Positions 1-7,968 of a stretch of DNA of 36,483 bases are shown piece by piece. The position numbers and the translations under genes were made by a program. Within the stretch, counting starts at the first letter, position 1, and each line of letters begins with the position of its first letter. Location of the stretch: assembly GCA_948473115.1 (NCBI GenBank), contig CAOKWI010000044.1, forward strand, positions 1 to 36,483, given 5' to 3'. The DNA is from an uncultured Lachnospiraceae bacterium. GTDB taxonomy: Bacteria; Bacillota; Clostridia; Lachnospirales; Lachnospiraceae. The notes under the pieces are model-generated. The model was not told where the DNA came from. It worked only from the letters and a program-made list of their open reading frames with translations, and did not search any database.

Positions 1-8
1 TGAAATCC

Positions 9-103
9 ACTGCCTACGGAGACTATGGCGCGAAGACGCAATTCGCGCCATAGGGTCTGTGAAAGATTCCTTTTTTCACAGACCCGTAGTCGTAGTTGGC
101 AGT
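9..103. other. three-hairpin (three-way junction) intergenic element
   Basis: Two perfect 12-bp stem-loops lie back to back: CTATGGCGCGAA (23-34) pairs with 42-53, and GGGTCTGTGAAA (53-64) pairs with 74-85. An outer stem closes them: ACTGCC (9-14) with GGCAGT (98-103) and TACG (15-18) with CGTA (91-94), with a three-base bulge. This predicts a three-way junction in RNA or a cruciform in DNA. No flanking direct repeats and no coding frame are visible. It could be a dispersed intergenic repeat or a small structured RNA; the sequence alone does not decide. From 104 to 234 I see no gene, only short imperfect GC-rich repeats and a TGTTA/TAACA dyad at 201-218. Confidence 0.6.
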
Positions 104-234
104 TAGTTCAGATCCGCGTTGCCCCGTCCGCATAGGACAGGACAGCATGGCGCCGCCGTCCCTTTAGCAAAAAAGCCGCCTGGTACGATCGGGGCTGAAT
201 TGTTACGAAATTTTAACATTTATTACAAACCCTA

Positions 235-264
235 TTGACAAAGTGCATGAAAGTCAGGTAAAAT
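235..264 (+). promoter_or_regulatory. sigma-A-type promoter for the TetR gene
   Basis: A perfect -35 TTGACA (235-240), an 18-bp spacer and -10 TAAAAT (259-264) place transcription start near 271, about 45 nt before the chosen start codon. A TGTTA...TAACA dyad (201-218) lies just upstream and could be an operator. That role is inference. Confidence 0.75.
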
Positions 265-316
265 AACAAGTGTAATGCGTCAAAACAGCACAAAGGAAAG
301 AATGGAAGGGAAAAGT

Positions 317-871
317 ATGGCTCGGAAAGAAACAATTACAATCGATATGATTCTTGATACCGCATTTGCCATGACCAGGGAAGAGGGTTTTGCAGATGTC
401 ACAGCGAGGAAGGTGGCTGCAAAAACCGGATGTTCCACCCAGCCCATATTTCGTGTCTACAAAAATATGGATGAGCTGTGGAGGGCGGTCTATGATAGGG
501 CGGCCGCTTTTTTCCATAATTATTACAGCCTTTATCCCAGGACGGGCAAGACTCCCTTTGCGAACCTCGGTATGGCCTACATTGCCTTTGCGAGGGAAGA
601 GCGCCATCTGTTTGAGTTGCTGTTTGTGAAGAATGTGCCATATAAAAAGGGTATGTACGAACTGCTGAACGGTTCGGCGGGTAATGTGGTATATGAGGTT
701 AATCTTGCCAGGGCCGCAGGCTGTGCAGATCCCGGTGATCTGTTTATGAAGATGTGGATCTTTATTCATGGGGCGGCATGCATGACCATGACGGGGGACT
801 ATGATCTGACGGACGCGCAGACGCTGGAACTGTTGGAACGCTCCTATGAAGCCTTTGCAGGCAAAAGTTAA
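317..871 (+). CDS. TetR/AcrR-family transcriptional regulator
   Basis: A protein of 184 residues, the usual TetR length. The N-terminal third (about residues 5-52) reads as a TetR helix-turn-helix: an alpha helix beginning ITIDMILDTAFAM, then the DVTARKVAAKTGCS turn and the recognition segment ending in YKNMDELW. The C-terminal two thirds is an all-helical ligand-binding and dimerisation region with no recognisable ligand signature. The start at 317 is chosen because GGAAGGG (304-310) sits six bases upstream. In-frame ATGs at 275 and 302 are possible, but 275 would lie almost on the predicted transcription start. It is followed 12 nt later by an RpiR-type regulator, so the two are probably co-transcribed. 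The ligand and targets are unknown. Confidence 0.85.
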   Translation: MARKETITIDMILDTAFAMTREEGFADVTARKVAAKTGCSTQPIFRVYKNMDELWRAVYDRAAAFFHNYYSLYPRTGKTPFANLGMAYIAFAREERHLFELLFVKNVPYKKGMYELLNGSAGNVVYEVNLARAAGCADPGDLFMKMWIFIHGAACMTMTGDYDLTDAQTLELLERSYEAFAGKS

Positions 872-883
872 GGAACCTGATAT

Positions 884-1801
884 ATGGAAAAGAAATACGA
901 TGTTTTAAGCAGAATTTCAGAGCAATATGAGAAGATGAGCAAGAGCCATAAGGCCATTGCGAATTTTATTTCCGGACATTATGACCAGGCGGTGTTCATG
1001 ACGGCGGCAAAGCTGGGAGAGACCCTGGGCATCAGCGAATCCACGGTGGTACGCTTTGCCGACAGGGTGGGATATGCGGGTTATCCGGAATTTCAACATG
1101 CGCTGGAGGAATGCGTACAGGGAAAGCTGAGCAGCATTCAGAAGATGGATGCAAAATATGGCAGGAGCACCCAGTCGGAGGTGCTCACTTCCGTGATCAC
1201 GGCGGATATCGAAAAGCTTCAGCATACCATAGAGCATCTGGATCCGGCAGCCTTTGAGTCTGCGGTGGAAAATATCCTTGCCGCAGACAATATTTATATT
1301 ATGGGGCTTCGGAGTAACGAGCCGCTGGCGGAGTTCCTGCATTTTTACCTCAATATGATCAGGGGCGGCGTGGTGCTCTTAAAGACCACAAGCGTCAGCG
1401 AGACCTTTGAGCAGATGATACGCATCAACGAGAAGGACTGTTTCATCGGTATCAGCTTTCCCAGGTATTCCATGCGCACCCTGAAGGCCATGGAGTTTGC
1501 CAGCGACCGGAACGCAAAGGTGATTGCGGTGACGGATTCCACCCATTCGCCCATGGGTCTGTATTCCTCCTGTAATCTGCTGGCCAGGAGCGACATGGTA
1601 TCCATTGTGGATTCCCTGGTGGCTCCCTTGAGCGTGATCAATGCGCTGGTGGTGGCATTGTGTCTGCGCTGTCCCCAGGAGGTGCGGCACAATCTGGAGA
1701 TGCTGGAGGAAACATGGAATAATTATCAGGTCTACTTGAATGATGAGATCAATTTCATCGATGACGAGCCAATGTTGAATTATTCCCTGCGCAAAGAGTA
1801 A
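884..1801 (+). CDS. RpiR/MurR-family regulator with SIS domain
   Basis: A protein of 305 residues with the RpiR layout. The N-terminal HTH_6 domain (about 1-80) contains AAKLGETLGISESTVVRF and the GYAGYPEF segment typical of the family. A SIS sugar-phosphate-binding domain (about 120-260) contains IYIMGLRSN, the GISFPRYS phosphosugar loop and AVTDSTHSPM. Such regulators usually sense a phosphosugar or N-acetylmuramate 6-phosphate and control catabolic operons. No sugar operon is adjacent here, so the effector cannot be read from context. AAGGA (870-874) precedes the start by about nine bases. The flavoprotein gene follows 15 nt downstream, suggesting one transcript. Confidence 0.88.
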   Translation: MEKKYDVLSRISEQYEKMSKSHKAIANFISGHYDQAVFMTAAKLGETLGISESTVVRFADRVGYAGYPEFQHALEECVQGKLSSIQKMDAKYGRSTQSEVLTSVITADIEKLQHTIEHLDPAAFESAVENILAADNIYIMGLRSNEPLAEFLHFYLNMIRGGVVLLKTTSVSETFEQMIRINEKDCFIGISFPRYSMRTLKAMEFASDRNAKVIAVTDSTHSPMGLYSSCNLLARSDMVSIVDSLVAPLSVINALVVALCLRCPQEVRHNLEMLEETWNNYQVYLNDEINFIDDEPMLNYSLRKE

Positions 1802-1816
1802 AGGACAGGAGTCGGA

Positions 1817-3109
1817 ATGAGTAAGGTGATCGTAGTCGGCGGAGGAGCCGCGGGCATGATGGCGGCCATGGCGGCGGCTGACAATGGGGCGGAGGTATGT
1901 CTGATCGAAAAGAATGAGAAGCTTGGGAAGAAGCTGTTTATCACCGGCAAGGGACGCTGTAATGTGACAAATGCGGCGGATATGGATACCTTGTTCCGGA
2001 ACGTGTGCACCAACAGTAAGTTTCTCTACAGCGCCTTTTACGGATTTGACAATCAGGCGGTCATGGCATTCCTGGAAAAGGCGGGATGTCCCCTTAAGAC
2101 GGAACGGGGAGACAGGGTATTCCCCCTGTCGGATCATTCCTCCGACGTGATTGCCGCCCTGCAGCGGGAACTGAAAAAGCGGGGCGTGGAGATATTGCTG
2201 AACACAAAGGCAGAGCATATCCTGACGGGATCCCGGGCGGGGACGGAAGGGGAAAAGGAAGTAAAAGGCTTCGGCTGCGGCAATACAGGGAAGGAGAATA
2301 TGACCTTTGCGGGCGTAAAGCTTGCAGACGGCCGGTCCATACATGGGGACAGGGGTATCATATGCACCGGAGGCGTTTCTTATCCCTCCACAGGCTCCAC
2401 CGGCGACGGACACCGGATTGCCGGCGAGATGGGGCATACAGTAACGGAACTTGCTCCGGCGCTGGCGCCTTTTAATATAGAAGAAAAATGGTGCGGGCAG
2501 CTGACGGGGCTTTCCCTGAAAAATGTCTCCGTCACACTGTGCGCGGGGAAAAAGAGGCTGTATGAAGGCTTTGGGGAAATGCTGTTCACCCATTTCGGCG
2601 TCAGCGGTCCGCTGATCCTCTCGGCCAGTAGCTATTACCGCGGTGAGAAGGATGCAAAGCTGTATATTGACTTAAAGCCGGCTTTGGACGAGGAACAGCT
2701 GGACAGGCGTATTCTGCGGGACTTTGAAGAAAATAAGAACAGACAGTTCAAAAATTCCCTGGGCGGGCTTTTCCCGGTGAAGCTGATTCCCGTTATGATC
2801 GAGCTGTCGGGGATCTCCCCGGAAAAGAAGGTCAATGAGATCACCCGCGAGGAGCGCAGGAGCTTTGGCAGGCTGGTCAGGAGACTTCCGCTGACAATCG
2901 CGGGAACCAGGGGATTTGAGGAAGCAATCATCACCAGGGGCGGCGTCTCGGTCAAGGAGATCAACCCCTCCACCATGGAATCCAAAAAAGTGGACGGGCT
3001 TTACTTTGCGGGGGAAGTGCTGGATCTGGATGCGCTGACAGGCGGCTTCAACCTTCAGATCGCATGGTCTACAGGACATCTTGCGGGCGCCTCTGCTTCT
3101 TCTGACTGA
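1817..3109 (+). CDS. BaiN/RdsA (HI0933/YhiN)-family FAD-dependent oxidoreductase
   Basis: A protein of 430 residues. The N-terminal dinucleotide-binding fold has the GGGAAG motif (8-13), and the family signature FITGKGRCNVTN lies near 41-52. Later landmarks are GGVSYPSTGSTGDGH, THFGVSGP and a C-terminal FAD-contact stretch, YFAGEVLDLDALTGGFNLQ. The family holds flavoproteins including BaiN of Clostridium scindens, linked to bile acid 7-dehydroxylation, and E. coli YhiN. Most members are of unknown substrate, so a bile-acid role should not be assumed. Only 41 nt separates it from cmk. A flavoprotein-cmk-ispH-S1 order is, from memory, common in Lachnospiraceae, which argues for a general rather than bile-specific role. 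Confidence 0.88.
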   Translation: MSKVIVVGGGAAGMMAAMAAADNGAEVCLIEKNEKLGKKLFITGKGRCNVTNAADMDTLFRNVCTNSKFLYSAFYGFDNQAVMAFLEKAGCPLKTERGDRVFPLSDHSSDVIAALQRELKKRGVEILLNTKAEHILTGSRAGTEGEKEVKGFGCGNTGKENMTFAGVKLADGRSIHGDRGIICTGGVSYPSTGSTGDGHRIAGEMGHTVTELAPALAPFNIEEKWCGQLTGLSLKNVSVTLCAGKKRLYEGFGEMLFTHFGVSGPLILSASSYYRGEKDAKLYIDLKPALDEEQLDRRILRDFEENKNRQFKNSLGGLFPVKLIPVMIELSGISPEKKVNEITREERRSFGRLVRRLPLTIAGTRGFEEAIITRGGVSVKEINPSTMESKKVDGLYFAGEVLDLDALTGGFNLQIAWSTGHLAGASASSD

Positions 3110-3150
3110 ATGCTTGTGCCGCCCAAAGGGGTGGACAGGGAGGTATGAAA

Positions 3151-3840
3151 ATGAGCTTTAATATTGCAATCGACGGGCCTGCGGGAGCGGGCAAAAGTAC
3201 TATTGCCAGAGCTGTGGCGGGGAAAATGGGCCTGATCTATGTGGATACGGGATCCTTGTATCGTGCCATGGCGCTGTTTATGGTCAGGGAAGGAATCGAC
3301 TTACAGGATACCGGGGCGGTCATCCGTAAATGTCAGGAGGCGGATATCACGATTCGCTACGAGGGCGGTGTGCAGATGGTTTTTCTGAACGGGGAGAATG
3401 TCAGTGGATATCTGCGCACTGAGGAAGTGGGACATGCGGCTTCCTTTGTCAGCGTGATCCCCAGGGTGCGGGAGAAGCTGGTGGAACTGCAGAAGCGTCT
3501 GGCGGCGGAGAGCGACTGCGTTATGGATGGCAGGGATATCGGCACCTGCGTGCTGCCCCATGCGGACCGGAAGATCTACCTCACGGCCAGCAGCGCGGTG
3601 CGGGCAAGGAGAAGGTACGATGAACTCACCGCAAAAGGGGAAAGCTGCGATCTGGAGAAGATTCAGGCGGACATCGAGGAGCGGGATTACCGGGATATGC
3701 ACAGGGAGGCTTCTCCCCTGAGACAGGCGGAGGACGCAGTGCTGGTGGATACATCCGATATGACTGTGGAGGAAGTGATCGACAGGATCCTTCTGATTTG
3801 TAACACGAAAGCACAGGGACGAAATAGAAAAGGATTGTGA
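3151..3840 (+). CDS. cmk: cytidylate kinase
   Basis: Phosphorylates CMP and dCMP to the diphosphates using ATP, in the cytoplasm. The P-loop GPAGAGKST is at residues 9-17, the DTGSLYRAMA nucleotide-binding segment follows, and DGRDIGTCVLPHA is the typical CMP-kinase motif. The length of 229 residues is normal. An ATG six bases upstream (3145) is nearly in contact with the ribosome binding site AGGGAGG (3137-3143), so the second ATG at 3151, with a seven-base spacer, is taken as the start. ispH begins 10 nt after the stop, so cmk, ispH and the S1 gene look like one operon. Confidence 0.94.
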   Translation: MSFNIAIDGPAGAGKSTIARAVAGKMGLIYVDTGSLYRAMALFMVREGIDLQDTGAVIRKCQEADITIRYEGGVQMVFLNGENVSGYLRTEEVGHAASFVSVIPRVREKLVELQKRLAAESDCVMDGRDIGTCVLPHADRKIYLTASSAVRARRRYDELTAKGESCDLEKIQADIEERDYRDMHREASPLRQAEDAVLVDTSDMTVEEVIDRILLICNTKAQGRNRKGL

Positions 3841-3850
3841 AAAGGACTAT

Positions 3851-4699
3851 ATGGAAGTTAAGCTTGCAAAATGTGCCGGTTTCTGCTTTGGCGTGAAGCG
3901 CGCGGTGGATACGGTGTATGAACAGACGAAAACAGGGAAGACTATATACACCTATGGCCCCATTGTACACAATGAGGAAGTGGTGAGTGAGCTGGAGCAA
4001 AAGGGTGCTGTCGTCCTGGAGGGAGAGGAGGCCCTCGGGAAGCTGGAGCAGGGCAGTGTCATTATCCGCGCCCACGGCGTGCCGGAAAAGATATACCGCT
4101 TACTGGAACAGAAGAACCTGGAGTGCATTGACGCCACCTGTCCCTTTGTGAAGAAGATACACGGGATCGTGGAAAAGGCATCCGGCCGGGGAGAGCAGGT
4201 GGTGATCATAGGAAATCCCGTGCATCCCGAGGTGGAGGGGATCGTGGGCTGGTGTAAGGGCCCGGTGACAGTGATGGAGACGGTGGAAGAGGCGGAGAAT
4301 TACGTTCCTCCCGACGGGGGAAAAATATGCGTTGTGTCCCAAACGACATTTAACTACAATAAATTTCATTCTATAGTTGAAATTTTCCAGAAAAAAGGTT
4401 ACAATGTTAATGTTGCTAATACCATATGTAATGCGACAGAGGAACGACAGGACTCAGCCAGGGAGCTTGCGAGAGAGGCTGACGTCATGATCGTGATAGG
4501 AGGCAGGCACAGCTCCAATACCAGAAAGCTGTATGAGATATGCAGCGGGGAATGTGCGGATACCTATTTTATACAGACACTGGATGACTTGCATTTAGAA
4601 CTACCTAAAGCTGTTCGACTGGTGGGTATTACTGCGGGGGCTTCCACCCCAAATAAATTAATCGAGGAGGTTCAAAATTATGTCAGAATTAACTTTTGA
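3851..4699 (+). CDS. ispH: 4-hydroxy-3-methylbut-2-enyl diphosphate reductase
   Basis: The last enzyme of the MEP isoprenoid pathway, an iron-sulfur protein converting HMBPP to IPP and DMAPP. The iron-sulfur cysteine motif GFCFGVKRAVD includes C12. The conserved active-site histidines are seen in YGPIVHNEEV (about residue 40) and RAHGVPE, the catalytic glutamate in HPEVEGIVGW, and later cluster cysteines in IDATCPFVKKIH and NTICNATEERQ. At 282 residues it is a stand-alone IspH. In many other clostridia the enzyme is fused to S1 domains; here the S1 protein is encoded separately in another frame, starting 20 nt before the ispH stop. Confidence 0.95.
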   Translation: MEVKLAKCAGFCFGVKRAVDTVYEQTKTGKTIYTYGPIVHNEEVVSELEQKGAVVLEGEEALGKLEQGSVIIRAHGVPEKIYRLLEQKNLECIDATCPFVKKIHGIVEKASGRGEQVVIIGNPVHPEVEGIVGWCKGPVTVMETVEEAENYVPPDGGKICVVSQTTFNYNKFHSIVEIFQKKGYNVNVANTICNATEERQDSARELAREADVMIVIGGRHSSNTRKLYEICSGECADTYFIQTLDDLHLELPKAVRLVGITAGASTPNKLIEEVQNYVRINF

Positions 4700-5822
4700 A
4701 CAAATGTTGGAAGATTCAATTAAAACAATACATTCAGGAGAGGTAGTCGAAGGTACAGTCATCGATGTCAAGTCAGATGAGATCATCTTAAACATCGGAT
4801 ATAAATCAGACGGTATTCTTACCAAGAATGAGTATACCAATGATTCCAGCGTAGACCTTACAACGGTAGTAAAGCCTGGCGACACCATGGAGGTAAAAGT
4901 CTTAAAGGTAAACGACGGAGAGGGACAGGTTGTACTGACCTACAAGCGTCTTGCTGCAGACAGAGGGAACAAGAGGATCGAGGAGGCATATAATAATCAG
5001 GAAGTGCTGAAGGCAACCGTAGCCCAGGTATTGGGCGGCGGCTTAAGTGTTGTTGTGGATGAAGTCAGGATCTTCATTCCTGCGAGCCTTGTGTCCGACA
5101 CCTATGAGAAAGACCTGAATAAGTACGCAGGTCAGGAAATAGAATTTGTGATCAGCGAATATAATCCTAAGAGAAGGAGATATATCGGTGACCGCCGACA
5201 GCTCGTAGCGGCCAGAAAGGCGGAAATGCAGAGGGAACTCTTTGAGCGGATACATGAAGGCGATGTTGTGGAAGGAATTGTCAAGAATGTAACTGATTTC
5301 GGAGCGTTTATCGATCTGGGAGGCGCTGACGGACTGCTTCATATCTCTGAGATGTCATGGGGCAGGGTGGAACATCCCAAGAAGGTGTTTAAGGTCGGTG
5401 ACCAGTTAAAGGTTCTGATCAAGGAGATCAGCGGCAGCAAGATTGCACTTTCCCTGAAATTTGAGGATGCAAATCCCTGGAAGGATGCGGCATCCAAGTA
5501 TGCGGTAGGCAATGTGGTGACAGGAAAAGTTGCAAGGATGACGGATTTCGGTGCCTTTGTGGAACTTGAGCCCGGTGTGGACGCGTTGCTGCATGTATCC
5601 CAGATCGCAAAGGAGCATGTGGAGAAGCCTTCGGATGTATTGTCTACAGGACAAGAAGTGACAGCAAAGGTTGTGGACTTTAATGAGACGGACAAGAAGA
5701 TTTCCCTGAGTGTAAAGGCAATGCTTACTCCCGAACCTTCGGAGGAAGAGTCCGATGCGGATGTGGTTTCTGTGGATATTGATGCGGTAATCGCAGCACA
5801 GAGCGAGGAAGACGCAGAATAA
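4680..5822 (+). CDS. S1 RNA-binding domain protein (ribosomal protein S1-like)
   Basis: A protein of 380 residues with four S1 OB-fold repeats at about 18-88, 103-175, 190-265 and 275-347. Repeats three and four are the most canonical, with VTDFGAFIDL...GLLHIS and MTDFGAFVEL...ALLHVS. The family binds mRNA and aids translation initiation or RNA turnover; Gram-positive S1 homologues are shorter than the six-domain E. coli protein. A strong ribosome binding site (GAGGAGG, near 4664-4670) lies inside the end of ispH and the coding regions overlap by 20 nt in different frames, implying coupled expression. The acidic C-terminal tail is typical. The symbol rpsA is often used but functional equivalence to E. 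coli S1 is not shown. Confidence 0.9.
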   Translation: MSELTFEQMLEDSIKTIHSGEVVEGTVIDVKSDEIILNIGYKSDGILTKNEYTNDSSVDLTTVVKPGDTMEVKVLKVNDGEGQVVLTYKRLAADRGNKRIEEAYNNQEVLKATVAQVLGGGLSVVVDEVRIFIPASLVSDTYEKDLNKYAGQEIEFVISEYNPKRRRYIGDRRQLVAARKAEMQRELFERIHEGDVVEGIVKNVTDFGAFIDLGGADGLLHISEMSWGRVEHPKKVFKVGDQLKVLIKEISGSKIALSLKFEDANPWKDAASKYAVGNVVTGKVARMTDFGAFVELEPGVDALLHVSQIAKEHVEKPSDVLSTGQEVTAKVVDFNETDKKISLSVKAMLTPEPSEEESDADVVSVDIDAVIAAQSEEDAE

Positions 5823-5843
5823 GAATCAGGACGGTAGACTGCC

Positions 5844-6620
5844 ATGGCATATGATTATGAATATTTTAAAAGGGAAATACTGGCGCTTACAACGATAGAT
5901 TTGGACTGCTACAAAGAAAAGCAGATGAAGCGCCGTATTGATACTTTGATTACCAAGCACAAGATTGAGGGGTATGACAAGTATGTTGCACGCCTGAAAA
6001 CTGACAAAGACTTGTTTGATGAGTTTGTCAGTTACATTACGATCAATGTATCCGAATTTTACCGTAATCCGGAGCAGTGGAAGCTGATAGAGTCGGATGT
6101 CTTTCCGGAATTGATCAGGAAGTTCGGCAAGAATCTCAAGATATGGAGCGCGGCATGCTCCACAGGCGACGAGCCCTATTCGCTGGTGATGGCATTGTCC
6201 AGACATGTGCCTCTGAGCAATATCAAGATATATGCCACGGATCTCGACAAGCAGATTATTGCCAAGGCTAAGGTGGGCGTATACAACGAGAAGAGTATAG
6301 CGTCAGTGCCCGAGGATTTTAAGAAAAAGTATTTTACCAAGGTGGGGCCTTCCTACAAAATCTCGGATGAGATCAAGGAACGTGTGGAGTTTCAGGAACA
6401 TAATCTGTTAAAGGACGCTTATCCGAAGGATTATCACCTGATCGTCTGCAGGAATGTTCTGATTTACTTTACGGAGGAGGCAAAAGAAGAAGTATTCCGC
6501 AAGTTCAACAGGTCATTGGCTTCGGGCGGCGTGCTGTTTATCGGCAGCACGGAACAGATCGTCAATTATAAGGAAATCGGCTATGAAAGGAAGAATTCTT
6601 TCTTCTATGAGAGGCCTTAG
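5844..6620 (+). CDS. cheR: CheR-type chemoreceptor methyltransferase
   Basis: Transfers methyl groups from S-adenosylmethionine to glutamates of chemoreceptors. The 258 residues comprise a small helical CheR N-domain (about 8-70) and a Rossmann methyltransferase domain (about 80-255). The SAM-binding motif WSAACSTGDEPYSLVMAL is near 107-124, and CRNVLIYF and LFIGSTEQI are typical of the family. It follows the S1 gene by 21 nt and so may share the transcript. No other chemotaxis gene is in the window, so the partner receptors are encoded elsewhere. A strong hairpin terminator 30 nt after the stop ends this plus-strand block. Confidence 0.92.
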   Translation: MAYDYEYFKREILALTTIDLDCYKEKQMKRRIDTLITKHKIEGYDKYVARLKTDKDLFDEFVSYITINVSEFYRNPEQWKLIESDVFPELIRKFGKNLKIWSAACSTGDEPYSLVMALSRHVPLSNIKIYATDLDKQIIAKAKVGVYNEKSIASVPEDFKKKYFTKVGPSYKISDEIKERVEFQEHNLLKDAYPKDYHLIVCRNVLIYFTEEAKEEVFRKFNRSLASGGVLFIGSTEQIVNYKEIGYERKNSFFYERP

Positions 6621-6649
6621 TGTGCTCTGCCGGAACATATGAATCGATT

Positions 6650-6680
6650 AAAAAAGGAACCTTTTGCAGGTTCCTTTTTT
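6650..6680. terminator. bidirectional intrinsic terminator
   Basis: AAAAAAGGAACC (6650-6661), loop TTTTGCA, then GGTTCCTTTTTT (6669-6680). Both strands end in a T run, so it can serve cheR on the plus strand and the convergent exonuclease gene on the minus strand. Confidence 0.93.
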
Positions 6681-6692
6681 GACATCAATTCC

Positions 6693-7796
6693 TCAATAAG
6701 AGGAAGCCATCATATTCAGGACGTGGGAGGCATAAGCGGAGAATGCCTGCCGGTTACGTTTCAGTTCCTCCGTAAGTTCAAAGAAAAGCTCGCGGCTCTT
6801 ATAATCCCTCTTAAAGAAGGGCATAAACAGGAAATCCCACTGGGGCAGATAGGCAGCCGTCTTGCGGGTATAGCAGTTTGCGGCTGAAGCAGGGATGCGG
6901 TGGTTTTTATCAACAAATCTGGCAACCGATTTATGAAGCGCTACATCCTCCGTCGGCAGGTAATAGTAATCTTGGTAATTGGAGTAAAAATATTTTAACT
7001 CCTCCTCGAAAATAGGGATCTTGATACAGGCTTCAGATCCTTCACCCCGGAAAAAACATCCGCCCACGGCGGAGGAGACGGGTCTTGGCAGCCGATTTCC
7101 CAGAGCCAATGTGATCAACAGTTCCCTGCGCCGGTTCCCGTTGACATCCTTGTAGGAGTTGGCCTGCACCTTCCGCGCCTTTACCGGCTCGTTAAAGAGA
7201 TCGTAATAGGTCAGCATGGGAAGCGTTTCCAGCATTCCCCTTAAGTCGTCCGCATTGTGGAGAAGCAGTGCGTTTTCGGCAAATTCACTGGGGTTCTTGA
7301 CATAATCCTGATAAATACCGATCAACTCTCCGCCGGTGAACACATCCTTGCGGTCAATGCCAAGAAACTGTTCCAGCGTCTTCTGTTTGCAGTTCGGCAG
7401 TTTCAGGAAATATTTGTAAGGCACAATCCGTTTATACAGGTCGATGCCCTGAAAACCTTCAAAATTATACGGAAGGGAAAGCTGTTCGCATTTTTGTGTG
7501 ATAAAGGGCAGGTCAAAATTATTGCCGTTAAAGTGAACGAGATAACGGAAAAATTTCGCAAAATCGAAAAATGATCTCAGAACGGCAGCCTCCTGCTCAA
7601 AGTTTTCCGCCAGCCACTGTATCGTGTTCCAGCTTCCGTTCTGGTAATATGCGCACCCGATCAGATACAGGTAGGAGGAGCGTGCTGCAAAACCGGTGGT
7701 CTCAATATCTAAAAAGAGGATACGCTCCAAGGGCGCCAGCTTTTCCAAGGGATAGGAAATGTTAAAATTCTCAAAAGTCTCTTTCGAAATCCTCAT
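6693..7796 (-). CDS. YprB-like RNase H-fold 3'-5' exonuclease domain protein
   Basis: A protein of 367 residues. The N-terminal half (about 25-190) is a DEDD-type RNase H-like exonuclease fold: FLDIETTGF carries D30 and E32, VHFNGNNFDLPFI supplies the second acidic block, and HNADDL the last. This matches the RNase_H_2 group that includes B. subtilis YprB. The C-terminal half is unassigned but ends in a charged helical segment. The start at 7796 is used rather than an ATG at 7808, because GGAGG (7802-7806) sits five bases before 7796 and overlaps the longer start. It is convergent with cheR and divergent from rnfC. The substrate, probably DNA or RNA ends, is not known. Confidence 0.85.
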   Translation of the reverse strand: MRISKETFENFNISYPLEKLAPLERILFLDIETTGFAARSSYLYLIGCAYYQNGSWNTIQWLAENFEQEAAVLRSFFDFAKFFRYLVHFNGNNFDLPFITQKCEQLSLPYNFEGFQGIDLYKRIVPYKYFLKLPNCKQKTLEQFLGIDRKDVFTGGELIGIYQDYVKNPSEFAENALLLHNADDLRGMLETLPMLTYYDLFNEPVKARKVQANSYKDVNGNRRRELLITLALGNRLPRPVSSAVGGCFFRGEGSEACIKIPIFEEELKYFYSNYQDYYYLPTEDVALHKSVARFVDKNHRIPASAANCYTRKTAAYLPQWDFLFMPFFKRDYKSRELFFELTEELKRNRQAFSAYASHVLNMMASSY

Positions 7797-7968
7797 TACT
7801 GCCTCCATATCATTTGATTTATAGATATATCAATAATAGCACAATTTTTAATTTTGCAGTAGTATTTTTTCGGAAAAAATAGTATATTTAAACTATTAGA
7901 AATCGACAGATTAAAACAAATTTGAAATTGGAATAGAAAACGGCACTGAAGTAAGGAGAAATGTGATT
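7797..7968. promoter_or_regulatory. AT-rich divergent control region between yprB-like and rnfC
   Basis: 172 nt without a gene. It holds two overlapping palindromes: TATTTTTT-cgg-AAAAAATA (7863-7881) and AATAGT...ACTATT (7878-7897). They would lie in the 5' region of the rnf operon and could be operators or protein-binding dyads. I see no convincing -35/-10 pair. AAGGAG (7953-7958) is the rnfC ribosome binding site. Confidence 0.4.

Noticed and set aside
1379..2593. Long minus-strand open frame (404 codons) opposite the RpiR and flavoprotein genes
   Set aside because: It is the mirror of two well-supported plus-strand genes, has no ribosome binding site, and its composition (Cys, His and Arg rich) is that of antisense reading.
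1817..3109. Assignment of the flavoprotein to bile-acid dehydroxylation
   Set aside because: No other bai gene is nearby and the protein sits with cmk and ispH; the family is broad, so only the family name is used.
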